Notes under the pieces: generated by a model
What the model saw: the letters and a program-made list of their open reading frames with translations, nothing else
Databases searched by the model: none
Told to the model about the DNA's origin: nothing
Translations under genes and position numbers: made by a program
Source: Cercis canadensis
Lineage: Eukaryota; Streptophyta; Magnoliopsida; Fabales; Fabaceae
NCBI GenBank assembly: GCA_003255065.1
Contig: QAOA01000707.1
Coordinates: 248,001 to 312,000 of the forward strand
Direction: 5' to 3'
DNA: 64,000 nt
Part shown: positions 13,748 to 24,826 of the stretch, in pieces
Position numbering within the stretch: position 1 is the first letter of the stretch
Layout of the letters: each line of letters begins with the position of its first letter

Positions 13748-15565
13748 ATGGCTTCTATCTCACACCCAACCCTTTTGTCCTCCATCAATGCCTCTGCTAC
13801 CACCACCACCACCACCACCACTACCATTTCCACTTCTTTCTTTTGTCCATTGTCCAAAAAACCCTCCCGAGCTTCTAAACATAGGAAACCAAACCGCTAT
13901 TATGCTTCTCGAGTAGCATGCAAAGCGACAAATGGTGGCCAAGAAGACCCTACTAAAGAACAACTACTTCATAATCTTGGAAATAGGAGGGATGTCCTAA
14001 TTGGCCTTGGAGGGTTTTGTGGTGCAGCTACTCTTAGCAACAACCCTTTCGCCTTTGCGGCTCCAGTGTCGCCGCCGGAGCTTGATGATTGCGGTGCAGC
14101 GGACTTTCCCACCGGTGCAAAACCAACCAATTGTTGCCCACCAACTTCCTCAAAGATCATAGATTTCAGGCCACCTTCCTCTAGTAAACTCCGGGTTAGA
14201 CCAGCTGCTCATTTGGTCAACGATGACTATATAAGAAAGTACAAAAAAGCCCTTGAGCTCATGAAAGCTCTCCCAGCCGATGACCCAAGAAATTTCATGC
14301 AACAAGCTAATATCCATTGTGCTTATTGTGATGGTGCCTATCACCAAGTTGGGTTCCCTGACCTTGATCTTCAAGTCCACAACTCTTGGCTCTTCTTTCC
14401 CTTCCACCGTTGGTACCTATATTTCTATGAGAGAATATTGGGGAGCTTGATAGGTGACCCAAACTTTTCTTTACCATTTTGGAACTGGGATTCTCCACCA
14501 GGCATGCCAATCCCTAAAATTTACACAGATCCCAAATCACCACTTTATAACACCCTTCGAAATGCCAATCATCAACCACCAATCCTTGCGGACCTTGACT
14601 TTAATCAAACAACTGATGATCCCACTGCAGATGATGCTAAGATCTCCACTAACCTCGCTATAATGTACAGGCAAGTAGTCTCTAATGGTAAAACCACAAG
14701 ACTCTTCCTTGGAAATCCTTACCGTTCCGGCGATGAGCCTGATCCTGGTGCTGGCTCTTTAGAGAATGTTCCTCATGGTCCTGTCCATAGTTGGACTGGT
14801 GATAACACCCAGCCTAACTATGAGGACATGGGGACTTTCTATTCTGCTGCTAGAGACCCAATTTTCTTTTCTCATCATTCAAATGTTGATAGAATGTGGG
14901 CGATATGGAAAACACTAGGAGGGAAAAGGAGAGATTTCAGTGACTCGGATTGGTTAGAATCTGGGTTTCTCTTCTATGATGAGAAAAAGAACCTTGTGCG
15001 TGTGAAGGTCAAGGATTGTCTTGACAGTAAGAATTTAGGGTATGTTTACCAAGATGTTGATATTCCATGGTTAAAAGCTAAGCCCAAACCTCGTAAGTCT
15101 AGGGTTCAAAAGGTTGCCAAGCATTTTGGTACTGGTGCAGCAATAGCTGCTGAGACTTCAAGGGCTGTCAAGTTTCCACTTGTTTTAGATTCAATTGTAA
15201 GTACTGTGGTGAACAGGCCTAAGAAATCAAGGAGCAAGAAGGAGAAGGAAGATGAAGAGGAGGTGTTAGTGATTGAAGGGATTGAGTTTGATAGAAATCA
15301 AGGAGTGAAGTTTGATGTGTATATCAACGATGAAGATGACAAGCCCGCAAGCCGGCCCTTCAATACTGAGTTTGCAGGAAGCTTTGTGAGTGTGCCTCAC
15401 ACACATCAGCACAAAAACAAGAATATCAATACTTATTTTAGATTAGGTTTAACGGATTTGTTGGAGGACTTGGAAGCTGAAAATGATGATACTGTTGTGG
15501 TGACATTGGTTCCAAAGTATGGGGTTGTTAAAATTAGAGGTATAAAGATCCAGCTTGAAGACTGA
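13748..15565 (+). CDS. PPO: PPO-A: polyphenol oxidase, plastid (thylakoid lumen)
   Basis: Single-exon gene of 605 residues. Type-3 copper enzyme that oxidises o-diphenols to o-quinones with O2. Order of parts: Ser/Thr-rich plastid transit peptide (1 to about 75, with a run of nine Thr encoded by a CCA-type microsatellite); twin-Arg thylakoid transfer signal NRRDVLIGLGG (79-89) ending near AFAAP (102-106); conserved Cys115, Cys129 and Cys130; copper A His190, His211, His220, with Cys194 placed for the Cys-His thioether; copper B His343, His347 and the HH pair 376-377, with gate Phe364; DWL domain (401-403); KFDV domain (521-524). Residues after the first two copper B histidines are Gly344 and Ser348. 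The start is the ATG in the context accATGG that yields the standard MAS- transit peptide. An in-frame ATG at 13631 would add 39 residues but lies upstream of the TATA box. Closest relative in the window is PPO-C. Confidence 0.96.
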   Translation: MASISHPTLLSSINASATTTTTTTTTISTSFFCPLSKKPSRASKHRKPNRYYASRVACKATNGGQEDPTKEQLLHNLGNRRDVLIGLGGFCGAATLSNNPFAFAAPVSPPELDDCGAADFPTGAKPTNCCPPTSSKIIDFRPPSSSKLRVRPAAHLVNDDYIRKYKKALELMKALPADDPRNFMQQANIHCAYCDGAYHQVGFPDLDLQVHNSWLFFPFHRWYLYFYERILGSLIGDPNFSLPFWNWDSPPGMPIPKIYTDPKSPLYNTLRNANHQPPILADLDFNQTTDDPTADDAKISTNLAIMYRQVVSNGKTTRLFLGNPYRSGDEPDPGAGSLENVPHGPVHSWTGDNTQPNYEDMGTFYSAARDPIFFSHHSNVDRMWAIWKTLGGKRRDFSDSDWLESGFLFYDEKKNLVRVKVKDCLDSKNLGYVYQDVDIPWLKAKPKPRKSRVQKVAKHFGTGAAIAAETSRAVKFPLVLDSIVSTVVNRPKKSRSKKEKEDEEEVLVIEGIEFDRNQGVKFDVYINDEDDKPASRPFNTEFAGSFVSVPHTHQHKNKNINTYFRLGLTDLLEDLEAENDDTVVVTLVPKYGVVKIRGIKIQLED

Positions 15566-18297
15566 AGACAACTTGAAATTTCAACCAGTTATATTTATGT
15601 GGTGGAATAACTTGGAGACTTCCAATTGTAATATCTGCTTAATTATTGAGACGTTTATGTAAGCACTATAACATATCTTTCCTTCGATCGTTGTGATTTT
15701 GACAAGTTAATATATCTTACAGATTTATATGTTTCTGTTGGAAAAATAATCTAAAAAAATTAAGAAAGTGAGAAAAGTTAAAAAAAGAAAAAGAAAAAAA
15801 GAATCTAGGTTATTAGTTACTAACCGACTTAAGTAAAAAAAATTAAGTAACAAAATTACTAACTAGAAAAGTCTAGAAAGTAAACAACAAGTCGGTTAAC
15901 TTGCCTGTAAAAAGGCAATAATGTGTGTAAAGTAAGTGCAAGAAAAAGATAAAAAGGTAATGATATGTGTAAAGTAAGTGCAAGAAAAAGAAAAGTCTAT
16001 AGTCATGTTACCATCAAGTACCTCTTCCTCCTTTTATCACTAGACTTTTACTTTCAACTACTAGTCCACGTCCTCTTACTCTCTTTTTTCACCCATCATT
16101 TATCTTTTCACACACNAAATTAAGAAAGTGAGAAAAGTTAAAAAAAAAAAAAAAGAAAAAAAGAATCTAGGTTATTAGTTACTAACCGACTTAAGTAAAA
16201 AAAATTAAGTAACAAAGTTACTAACTAGAAAAGTCTAGAAACTAAACAACAAGTCGGTTAACTTGCCTGTAAAAAGGCAATAATGTGTGTAAAGTAAGTG
16301 CAAGAAAAAGATAAAAAGGTAATGATATGTGTAAAGTAAGTGCAAGAAAAAGAAAAGTCTATAGTCATGTTACCATCAAGTACCTCTTCCTGCTTTTATC
16401 ACTAGACTTTTACTTTCAACTACTAGTCCACGTCCTCTTACTCTCTTTTTTCACCCATCATTTATCTTTTCACACACACACAACTATTATTTCATCCTAT
16501 GAAAAACTTACAGTTTCTATACATCTTTTTTTCTCCTCCGAGTTCGTAAAATTCAAAAGAAAATGAGCAATGCTGTAATTCTTGATATCCACAAGTTAGC
16601 ATATATACGAGTAAAAGCAAAAGAGGGGAGAATGACTGATCCCGAGTAGTCACTAACTTAAGAGATTATGAAAAAATATGGTCATTAATCACTATGAATA
16701 GCACTAATTAATCAATCATAAATTCAATTGATTATATTAGTAGATTATTTTTGGCCTTTATATTTGTAGATATTGACGACTAAATAAGATAAAGAATAAT
16801 AAAGATATCTATGAGAATCAAAAGCCCCAGAGGAAAAAGAAAAAGAATAAGAATGAAAACTAGTCTAAACCCACATCTAATGAGATTAGAACTTAAATAC
16901 ATATTCCATAAAGTACAAAGTGCTTAACTACTAAGATATTTCCTTGAAGACTACTACTAACTCTATTATGTATATAGTCACTCTTTTTGACTCTTCTCAC
17001 GTAAGAATTTTCCAATGTGAATGTAAGTGACAAGATATGAAAGTGGAACAAAGAGTTCCCTATCGGAATTTTCTTTGAGAGATAAAACGAATATGCAGTG
17101 GCTCAAAGAATCAAAAGATAAATTAGAGAAATTCAAGACAGTCATTCACATAATAAGCCAAAATTCAACCCTAATTTATCTAGACTTCGTGCAATTCCAA
17201 AGAAAGATTAACTTATGGAACACAATGCGTTTCCTAGGGCTCGTTGCTAAATACGTGTTAAGACGATGACTGTTTTCCCCATTTGTTTCCTCCTCCCCCA
17301 CCGTACTAACTGAAAGACAAATGAGTAAACTGAAGAAAGTTACATATCAAGCCAAAGTTAAGCCAAGTCTAGACGTGGTGTGAGCATATCGTTTTGCCAA
17401 TTGAAAAGTATTATATATAAAGAACAAAGAATGAAGTCACTATTTAACTCTGATTTTTGTTTAAACAATGACATTGACTCTTATTAGGTCTAGCGAGATG
17501 TTTGTGTTTACTATTCTAATAGATTCTCGATGGTTATCTTATCTTTTTGAACATGCGTCCTGAATCAATTTCAATTGTACTGTCCACGTTTAACTTGACC
17601 CCCACCTGCCATAGGGTACATCCAATGAATCAGACAAGAACTTTAATGGTGAGAAGCTAGTTCAAAGACACATTATTCGTTTATCTCTATAGAAAGTTTT
17701 TTTTTTTTTTTTGGTAAATTATAGAAAGTATTTGTTTGAGAGAAATTATTGTTTGGTTCTATGAGTTGATAAAAAATATTATTTAGTTTTAAATATAAAT
17801 AATTTTAATTTATTTTTTTATATTAATAAAAAGTATTAAAAATATTTATTGATATTAATTACTTGATTATTTAATTAATAGATATAATTATTTTATTTAT
17901 TTTTAATTATATATGTAAATAAAATAATTACGTAACATTAATAAATATTTTATATGATATTAAATAATTAAATTAAAATTTTTTCATATTTAAAATTAAA
18001 TAATCTTATTCATTAACTTAAGAAATCAAACAAAATTTTGAATGTCAATACAAACAAACATGAACTTTTAATTTAATTTTCAATGTAAAATTAAAGTATC
18101 AAAAACGAAAATTAGATCTATGACATGACATCATCCTATAAATACCTAACACACCAGACGACATTATACTGCTATACTGTAGTTTGCATTTGTCTGTGAA
18201 ATTATAGTTCTAAACTTTTTTTGAAGTTGTAGTGTAGAAAAATCTTAATCATAAAGAAACAATTATGTGGGTTCAGAGTAGAAACTCACAGATCATC
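15566..18297. other. Spacer downstream of PPO-A, very AT-rich
   Basis: No gene recognised. It contains the artefactual duplication described at 15757-16480. The open frames at 16327 and 17027 are low-complexity or unrecognised. 17760-18000 is almost pure A/T. Confidence 0.5.
15757..16480. repeat. About 360-bp near-perfect direct repeat around a single N (probable assembly artefact)
   Basis: 15757-16115 recurs from 16117 after N at 16116. Differences are mainly in poly-A length, as expected from unmerged overlapping contigs. Confidence 0.8.
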
Positions 18298-18302
18298 ATG
18301 TG
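18298..18302. repeat. Target-site duplication, left (ATGTG)
   Basis: ATGTG directly precedes the TGTACAG end of the left LTR fragment. The same five bases follow the right LTR at 24662-24666. Five bases is the normal Copia target-site length. Confidence 0.85.
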
Positions 18303-18396
18303 TGTACAGATATGTAAATATACTTGAGCTGCTGTCCATAAGCTTGAGCTGCAAGTTTAATTAGTTAGTTAAATTTGTAGTTCAATTAGTTAGTTA
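18303..18396 (+). repeat. 5' LTR, first 94 bp only
   Basis: Matches the first 94 bp of the right LTR (24343-24436) with about two differences. Similarity stops abruptly at 18396, where inverted integrase coding begins. Confidence 0.9.
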
Positions 18397-19528
18397 AATT
18401 TGATTATTTGTTGTTTAAATTGATTATATACCATTTGAAAGAAAACCTTCAAAGTCTGTAGTGTTTGGTGTTTATGAGTAAGCAGAAAAATCCAAGTTGC
18501 TCTACTGCAGTCATCAACCACAGTGAGCATGTAATGAGCTCCTGTAATTGAAGGTTGACTGTAGGGTCCCCACAAATCAATATGTAAAAGGTCAAAGGGA
18601 GAATCTGACTTAGTGGTACTGAGAGGAAATGACAATCTATGTTGTTTTGACTTATGACAGATATCATACGATGAAAGCAAAGTGGTATCGAGTTCCTTGA
18701 GAAAGCTAATATGCTGTAAAGCCTTTAAAGATACATGCCCAAATTTGTTATGCCACAAAGAGGCAGAAATTTTATTGGAATTTCCAGAGACAATACAAGG
18801 TAGTTTAATAGAATTGCAAACAGAATTAAAGGGGGATATGACTAAGTCAGTCTGGGTATTACAGGAAAGAAAAGATGCTGAAGCATGGAAAGAAGTTTTG
18901 TCTAAAATGTACAAATTGCCAACCACTTTACCAACTGCGAGAATGGCTTCAGTCTGTGGGTCCTGCAGGATGCATTTGTCAGGAAGAAAGGTGAATTTAA
19001 GCTGTGCTGTTTGGCATAGCTTTCTCACAGACAGGAGATTAAATTTGAAACTAGGGACATAAAGTGTTTTAGTCAAGGTTATGGTTGGACTAAGGTGAGC
19101 ATCTCCTGTTTGTTGAACCAATTTTACTGAACCATCAGGTAAAAGTACTGGAGTAGTTTGTGTGACTGGTTTGAGGTTATGCAGTAATGTGATGTTAGTG
19201 CACATGTGATTTGATGCACCTGTGTCTACTATCCAAGTTCCAAGTTCCATATTATCAACTAGATGCATAACAGAATGGAGAGCANGTTTTAGTCAAGGTT
19301 ATGGTTGGACTAAGGTGAGCATCTCCTGTTTGTTGAACCAATTTTACTGAACCATCAGGTAAAAGTACTAGAGTAGTTTGTGTGACTGGTTTGAGGTTAT
19401 GCAGTAATGTGATGTTAGTGCACATGTGATTTGATGCACCTGTGTCTACTATCCAAGTTCCAAGTTCCATATTATCAACTAGATGCATAACAGAATGGAG
19501 AGCAGTATTAGAAATGTTACCTGCAAAG
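18397..19528 (-). pseudogene. Copia Pol fragment: protease, GAG-pre-integrase, integrase (inverted)
   Basis: Minus-strand coding reads, in order, the aspartic protease motif GTWIVDTGASNHMC, the pre-integrase signature SLWHNKFGHVSLKAL, a CHKSKQH remnant of the zinc-binding HHCC region, and the start of the integrase core (DLLHIDLWGPYS...YMLTVVDDCSRATWIFLL). It ends at MVYNQFKQQIIKFN where it meets the left LTR piece. The zinc region has Tyr in YDICHKSK where a Cys is usual. The coding continues rightward to about 19528 (complement reads ...FAGNISNTALHSV) before a hAT-like element interrupts it. 19066-19284 is repeated at 19286-19504 around an N, so the apparent double protease start is an assembly artefact. 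Confidence 0.85.
19066..19504. repeat. 219-bp direct repeat around a single N (probable assembly artefact)
   Basis: 19066-19284 equals 19286-19504 except for about one base; the N is at 19285. The repeat cuts the Copia protease frame in a way no biological event needs to explain. Confidence 0.85.
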
Positions 19529-22384
19529 TAGGGGTGTAAGGGAAGTCAGCCAAACCGGTAAAACCGATCAAATCAGACCGAACCGGAGGAAATCGGACCA
19601 AACCAAGAGACATGGTCCGGTTTTCAGTTTGAATGTTTGAAAAACCGAAGCATTCGGTTCGGTTTTCGGTTTCTATGAATAAAAACAGTGCTAAACCGGA
19701 CCGAACCGAGTATTAGGGAAACGACGTCATTTTAGACATAAGGGTATGCCCTAACCCTAACTCTTCGACACTTCACTCACTTCACAGTTCACACAAATCA
19801 GAAATCCTCCATTCTGTGCTCGAGTTCTCCTTCCTTTCCTCGAGTTCTCTCCTTTCTCTCCTATTCTCTGACTATCCTCCATCCTCGGACTTGAAGAGCT
19901 TGCCTCGTCGTCGCTGCCTTGCCGTTGCCGCCATCGTGGACAAGTTTTTGGCCAAGAATCAAGCTATCAAGTTTTTCTTCATAAGGTATTATGACCTAAC
20001 CTTCACATCCTCTGCTTATATGTTAGGTTTAGTTAGGATTTTCTATTTATATGTTCAATTATTCGATATATATCAAGTTCTGGTTCGGGTTTGTTTCTCT
20101 TGAGTGTGATGGTTGTTGCATCTATTAGTGTGATGGTTCTGGTTTGGTTCTCTCGAGTGTGATGGTTCTGGTTTGTTTCTCTCGAGTGTGATGGTTGCTG
20201 CATCTATTAGATGTTTATCGAGTGTGATGGTTGTCTTTTTGTATAATTCCTTGACATGGTTCATGCCCCACCTAGTTGTTTTCTGAAGGATTTCATTTAT
20301 TATGGGGCTACATATACATGATGCATACTGTATCGATTTACCTGTGGGCTGTGGCTACATTTATTGGGTTATCTATCTGCCAACTCTGTTTATTTTTTGA
20401 TTCTTTAACATTGTTACTGAAATTATTGTATGTTTTAGTTTTTTGGAGTTTTATTTTCTTGTTATTTTCAGCAAATAAAATCTTGTTATCTTGTCTGGCG
20501 TTTGATTTATTTTGGGGATCTCTTCTTTGTGGATACTCTCTGTTTATAAGTATCCTAAAAGCTAGGACTTGTAGCTCATAATCCTGCTCAAACTGATAAA
20601 TTTGAGTCAAAAAGTATATGCACAAGGAATACAGGCAGAAGATCATGTTGAATTATCCAGTAAGTTTTTTTATGAACATTAAATGGAACTTTTCAACTTT
20701 TCATAATTGAAACTTTCACTAGTTTGCTTTTATGATTTTTACTGAAAATTTTTGGAGATGCTATTGGTCAGCTATGTTCACTTTGACTCCTGAATGAGAG
20801 GCAACTTCTTTGCTGATATTGGTGGATCCACATTGGACTCTCATCATGGCTTTGTTGTTGAATATGGAATCAATAGAGATGTTGAACTTGGTAAGATTTT
20901 CAAGCTTATTTCATTACTTCTATTGCCCTGCATCAATAATTAAATTGTTAGATGTTAAATGGAGTTTGCCGTTTGAAGTAAATTTAGTTATGGTTTCCAT
21001 ATTAATTTACATTGAATAATATGCTTTATGCCATATTGATTGTTTTGGTTGATCTGCACTTGACTAAAGTTAGTATCTCATTATTGCAATTTGCATTTAG
21101 ACTATGTATATTTTAATTATTTTCTTTTGACCCAGAAAAAAAGGGAAAAGAGAAAAAATTGCATTAGAACTCAACACTTCATTGGGTGGTATAGGAGTTA
21201 AAAGCAAAAAATTGGAGTTGACTCATAAGTAAACTATAGCTGGCTGTCAGAAATTACTAGTTAATTGACTGAAGTCATGGAATTTAAGGTCTTGCAGTTA
21301 TTTACTTATGGCCACATGTATAGCATCCATTATGATTACTAGATTAGTATTAATTTGCTCTCACTTTTATTATACTTAGATCATTGTGGCTGATCTGCCC
21401 TTAAATTTTAAGCATGTCTCCTATTCTGCTGTTTGGCAAAAGGTTGAATTCTGTTGACTTAGTTGTCATTTCTTGTGATAATATCAATAATACCATTTTC
21501 TCTCACAGATTCAATACTATACAAGTCCTGTTGCCTCCTTTTGTTTCTTGCATCCGATGTTTGCTAATCTTTCCTCTTTTACTTAGTTGTATCCTATTTG
21601 GTATATTCTTCTGTCACTTCTATTCTGTTTTTCTCTCTCAAAACTGGATGCCAAAAGCTGTAGCTTTATAAGCTTTTGAAATCTAAAGATCCTTATTTTT
21701 GCAGGCTTCCATGTGGATGACTCAGAAGTCACCTTGAATATTTGCTTGGGAAAACATTTTTCTGGTGGAGAACTATTCTTCCGGGGTGTTCGATGTGATG
21801 AACATGTGAATACAGATACCCTACAAGACGTATGTTTGCTCTTGTAGACAAATTATATTTCGGCTTGTTTACTGATATTTTGTCACATTGTTCCCTATTA
21901 TGTATTTCTTCAGTCTGATTGACCATTTGATTGTAGATAGCCTAATTTGTCCTGAAGCTTAATTAGATTTAAATTGAAGAAAGTCAAATTTCAAGAACTT
22001 AATTTATTTGGATTAAAGGATAATTTGAAACTTGGGAGGTTTGTTGTACTGTAATCTTCACTCCATAATCTCAAAATTCATGTAATCTTACATTCCAGAG
22101 TTAGATTACAATGTTTGGTGTGTTAGTATAAGATTATATTCTGTAATCCAATATCAACCAAGAGCTGGAATTCAATCCCCTTAGAAAAGCTGTAGAATCC
22201 AAGTTTACACCATGTAATCCAATGCCACCCAAGGGCTTGTTTACTGATTTTTTGTGCATTAGGATACTTTATTTGTATTTTTTTTGTTGGGTTGATTTGG
22301 TTATATGTGCAGATTTTCTGGCTTTTTTCTTGTTAAAATTAGAAAAACTGAATTCGGCAGGTTTTTTGGCCAAACCGACCGAAC
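19529..22384. mobile_element. hAT-like element nested in Copia, right end hidden by gap
   Basis: The left end TAGGGGTGTAAG is a typical hAT terminus. It is followed by several 'accgaaccgg' and 'ggttcggttttcggttt' subterminal repeats on both strands (19555-19710). The same type of repeat ('ggccaaaccgaccgaac') appears just before the N gap at 22364-22384, so the right end is probably inside the gap. The likely 8-bp target site on the left is ctgcaaag (19521-19528). No transposase coding is seen, so it looks non-autonomous. It carries a host gene fragment at 20794-21829. Confidence 0.6.
20794..21829 (+). pseudogene. Captured fragment of a plant 2OG-Fe(II) oxygenase gene, two exons
   Basis: Exon a (20794-20890) reads MRGNFFADIGG...LDSHHGFVVEYG...NRDVELG and ends at a GTAAG donor. 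Exon b (21705-21829) follows a TTTTTGCAG acceptor and reads GFHVDDSEVTLNICLGKH...SGGELFFRGVRCDEH before a GTATG donor. The phases match (ctt-g / gc-ttc). HVD supplies the Fe ligands His-x-Asp of the double-stranded beta-helix, as in plant 2OG-Fe(II) dioxygenase-family proteins of the prolyl-4-hydroxylase-like type. A TGA immediately precedes the fragment in frame, and the rest of the gene is absent. Correct splice sites show it was copied from genomic DNA, not from an mRNA. Confidence 0.7.
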
Positions 22385-22991
22385 NNNNNNNNNNNNNNNN
22401 NNNNNNNNNNNNNNNNNNNNNNNNNNNNNNNNNNNNNNNNNNNNNNNNNNNNNNNNNNNNNNNNNNNNNNNNNNNNNNNNNNNNNNNNNNNNNNNNNNNN
22501 NNNNNNNNNNNNNNNNNNNNNNNNNNNNNNNNNNNNNNNNNNNNNNNNNNNNNNNNNNNNNNNNNNNNNNNNNNNNNNNNNNNNNNNNNNNNNNNNNNNN
22601 NNNNNNNNNNNNNNNNNNNNNNNNNNNNNNNNNNNNNNNNNNNNNNNNNNNNNNNNNNNNNNNNNNNNNNNNNNNNNNNNNNNNNNNNNNNNNNNNNNNN
22701 NNNNNNNNNNNNNNNNNNNNNNNNNNNNNNNNNNNNNNNNNNNNNNNNNNNNNNNNNNNNNNNNNNNNNNNNNNNNNNNNNNNNNNNNNNNNNNNNNNNN
22801 NNNNNNNNNNNNNNNNNNNNNNNNNNNNNNNNNNNNNNNNNNNNNNNNNNNNNNNNNNNNNNNNNNNNNNNNNNNNNNNNNNNNNNNNNNNNNNNNNNNN
22901 NNNNNNNNNNNNNNNNNNNNNNNNNNNNNNNNNNNNNNNNNNNNNNNNNNNNNNNNNNNNNNNNNNNNNNNNNNNNNNNNNNNNNNNNNNN
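22385..22991. other. Assembly gap (607 N)
   Basis: Run of Ns. By context it should hide the right end of the hAT-like element and the Copia gag region. Confidence 0.95.
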
Positions 22992-23010
22992 AGCAAATCT
23001 AGATCGATTT

Positions 23011-23022
23011 GCTCTGATACCA
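23011..23022 (-). promoter_or_regulatory. Copia primer-binding site (tRNA initiator Met)
   Basis: The minus strand reads TGGTATCAGAGC directly after the TTTACA end of the inverted LTR. This is the usual Copia primer-binding site complementary to the 3' end of initiator tRNA-Met. It fixes the orientation of the inverted half. Confidence 0.8.
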
Positions 23023-23239
23023 TGTAAAGTTTCAAGAATAGAAGAAAGAAACTGAACAGAATCAGAGAAAAAGAAGTTCAGAACCAGAGGATGAGAAATT
23101 CACTTCGTATATTCTCTTAGATTGGAAATGAATTGTACAAGCACACTGTTTATATACAGTAAACCTGCCTTGCTGTCAAACTAAAGTAGTTACATCCCAG
23201 CTCAATTAACTACAAGCTAAGCTACCGTAGTTAAATAAC
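23023..23239 (-). repeat. Inverted LTR piece (LTR positions 113-319)
   Basis: The reverse complement aligns to 24455-24661 of the complete LTR, with a 10-bp extra segment near 23090. Its inner limit (GTTATTTAAC) complements the 94-bp piece left at 18303-18396. Confidence 0.85.
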
Positions 23240-23281
23240 ATTGAGTTTTGCTCAATTAATTGGAACATTGAGTTTTGCTCT

Positions 23282-24334
23282 AAGCTTCAAAGCTATGGCT
23301 TTACACAGAGTGCTCATGATCATTGCTTATTCACCTTGTCCAGTTCAGATTCTTTTTTGGCTCTCTTAGTTTATGTTGATGATGTTCTTATTACTGGCAC
23401 ACATGAGCCAGCCATTCAGAAAGTCAAAGATTTCCTTCATGCTTCCTTCACCATCAAGGACTTGGGCTATGCCAAATACTTCCTTGGGCTAGAGATTGCA
23501 CGTGGACCTTCTGGCACTTATGTTTCTCAAAGGAAGTATGTCCTAGATATTCTCAGGGATGCTGGTCTCCTTGGTGCCAGACCTGCTGCTACCCCATTAC
23601 CAAAGGGTCAGAACTTCTCTTCTGCTGGTATTGCCTTGACTGATCCAGAGAGGTATCGCAGGTTGGTTGGCAGATTACTTTACCTCAACCTCACAAGGCC
23701 TGATATTACTCATGTTGTTCAACAGCTTAGCCAATTCCTTCATTCTCCCACTCAGGCACACTGGAATGGAGCCCTTCATGTCCTTAAGTACCTCAAAGGC
23801 ACCCCATCAAGAGGCTTGTTCTTTCCTTCTGCCACTGACACATCTCTTACAGCCTACTGTGATGCTGATTGGGCGGCTTGCAAAGATTCTAGACGTTCAA
23901 TCACTAGTTACTGTATTTTCTTGGGAGATTCATTAATCTCTTGGAAAACCAAGAAGCAATCCACAGTGAGCAGGTCCTCAGTAGAGGCTGAATATCGCAG
24001 CCTTGCCACCACTGTTTGCGAACTGAAGTGGATCAGTTACATTCTCTAGGACTTTAAAGTTCACATTCCTTTGCCTATTTCCCTCTGGTGTGACAATTCT
24101 GCTGCATTACATATCATTGCTAATCCTGTTTTTCATGAGCGCACCAAGCACATAGAGATTGACTGTCATTTGGTGCGTGATCATTACAAATATGGTTTTG
24201 TTCTCCCTCATCATGTGTCTACCAAGCATCAACTTGCAGATGTCTTCACCAAGAACCTTGGTGGTCCACAATTCAATTCTATTTTGTCCAAGTCAGGCTT
24301 GGTAGATTTTCATCATTCCCAAGCTCTAACTTGA
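23282..24334 (+). pseudogene. Copia reverse transcriptase (C-terminal part) and RNase H
   Basis: Open from 23282 with KLQSYGFTQSAHDHCLF, then the polymerase box LLVYVDDVLITG, KYFLGLEIARG, the connection region, RNase H (AYCDADWAACKDSRRSITSY, SVEAEYRSLA) and the tail [18 protein letters not shown]...[10 protein letters not shown]. One in-frame TAG (24047-24049) interrupts it after WISYIL. The N-terminal half of reverse transcriptase is missing. Confidence 0.9.
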
Positions 24335-24341
24335 AGGGGGG
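24334..24341 (+). other. Copia polypurine tract
   Basis: AAGGGGGG overlaps the last base of the RNase H stop and lies one base before the right LTR. This is the standard position for priming plus-strand DNA synthesis. Confidence 0.75.
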
Positions 24342-24342
24342 C

Positions 24343-24661
24343 TGTACAGATATGTAAATATACTTGAGCTGCTGTCCATAAGCTTGAGTTGCAAGTTTAA
24401 TTAGTTAGTTAAATTTGTAGTTCAGTTAGTTAGTTATTTAACTATAGTTACTTGGTTATTTAACTACGGTAGCTTAGCTTGTAGTTAATTGAGCTGGCAT
24501 GTAACTACTTTAGTTTGACAGCAAGGCAGGTTTACTGTATATAAACAGTGTGCTTGTACAATTCATTTCCAATCTAATAGAATATACGAAGTGAATCTGG
24601 TTCTGAACTTCTTTTTCTCTGATTCTGTTCAGTTTCTTTCTTCTATTCTTGAAACTTTACA
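24343..24661 (+). repeat. Complete 3' LTR, 319 bp
   Basis: Begins TGTACAG and ends TTTACA. 'gtatataaacagtg' at about 24537-24550 is a plausible TATA box. Followed by the ATGTG target-site copy (24662-24666). Confidence 0.9.
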
Positions 24662-24666
24662 ATGTG
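24662..24666. repeat. Target-site duplication, right (ATGTG)
   Basis: Exact partner of 18298-18302. Confidence 0.85.
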
Positions 24667-24826
24667 TAAATTAATGTGTATTAAAAGTGTAGATGTAAAG
24701 GTATAGATGTATCAATATGGTTTTTCTAAGATGTATCAGTAAGTGATAGAGCTCAAAGAAGACTTCAAACGTACTCCATTTCCCAGATTTTAATGCTCGA
24801 GTGGAGAGGGCAAGGCTTAAATTAAT

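Larger units (their letters stand above)
18303..24661 (+). mobile_element. Copia LTR retrotransposon with inverted interior and nested insertion
   Basis: The outer borders are one insertion: TG...CA LTR ends at 18303 and 24661 flanked by ATGTG. Read left to right it contains LTR positions 1-94 (plus); integrase, pre-integrase and protease coding (minus); a nested hAT-like element; an N gap; a primer-binding site (minus); LTR positions 113-319 (minus); then reverse transcriptase/RNase H coding (plus), polypurine tract and a complete 319-bp LTR. The two LTR pieces on the left are complementary parts of one LTR in opposite orientation, so the simplest reading is an inversion inside the element, with loss of the LTR 95-112 segment and of the integrase-to-RT middle. 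The element is dead: coding is split and carries a stop. Confidence 0.85.

Noticed and set aside
23011..23022. tRNA gene suggested by the initiator-Met complementary motif
   Set aside because: Only the primer-binding complement is present, no cloverleaf; it is the retroelement primer site.
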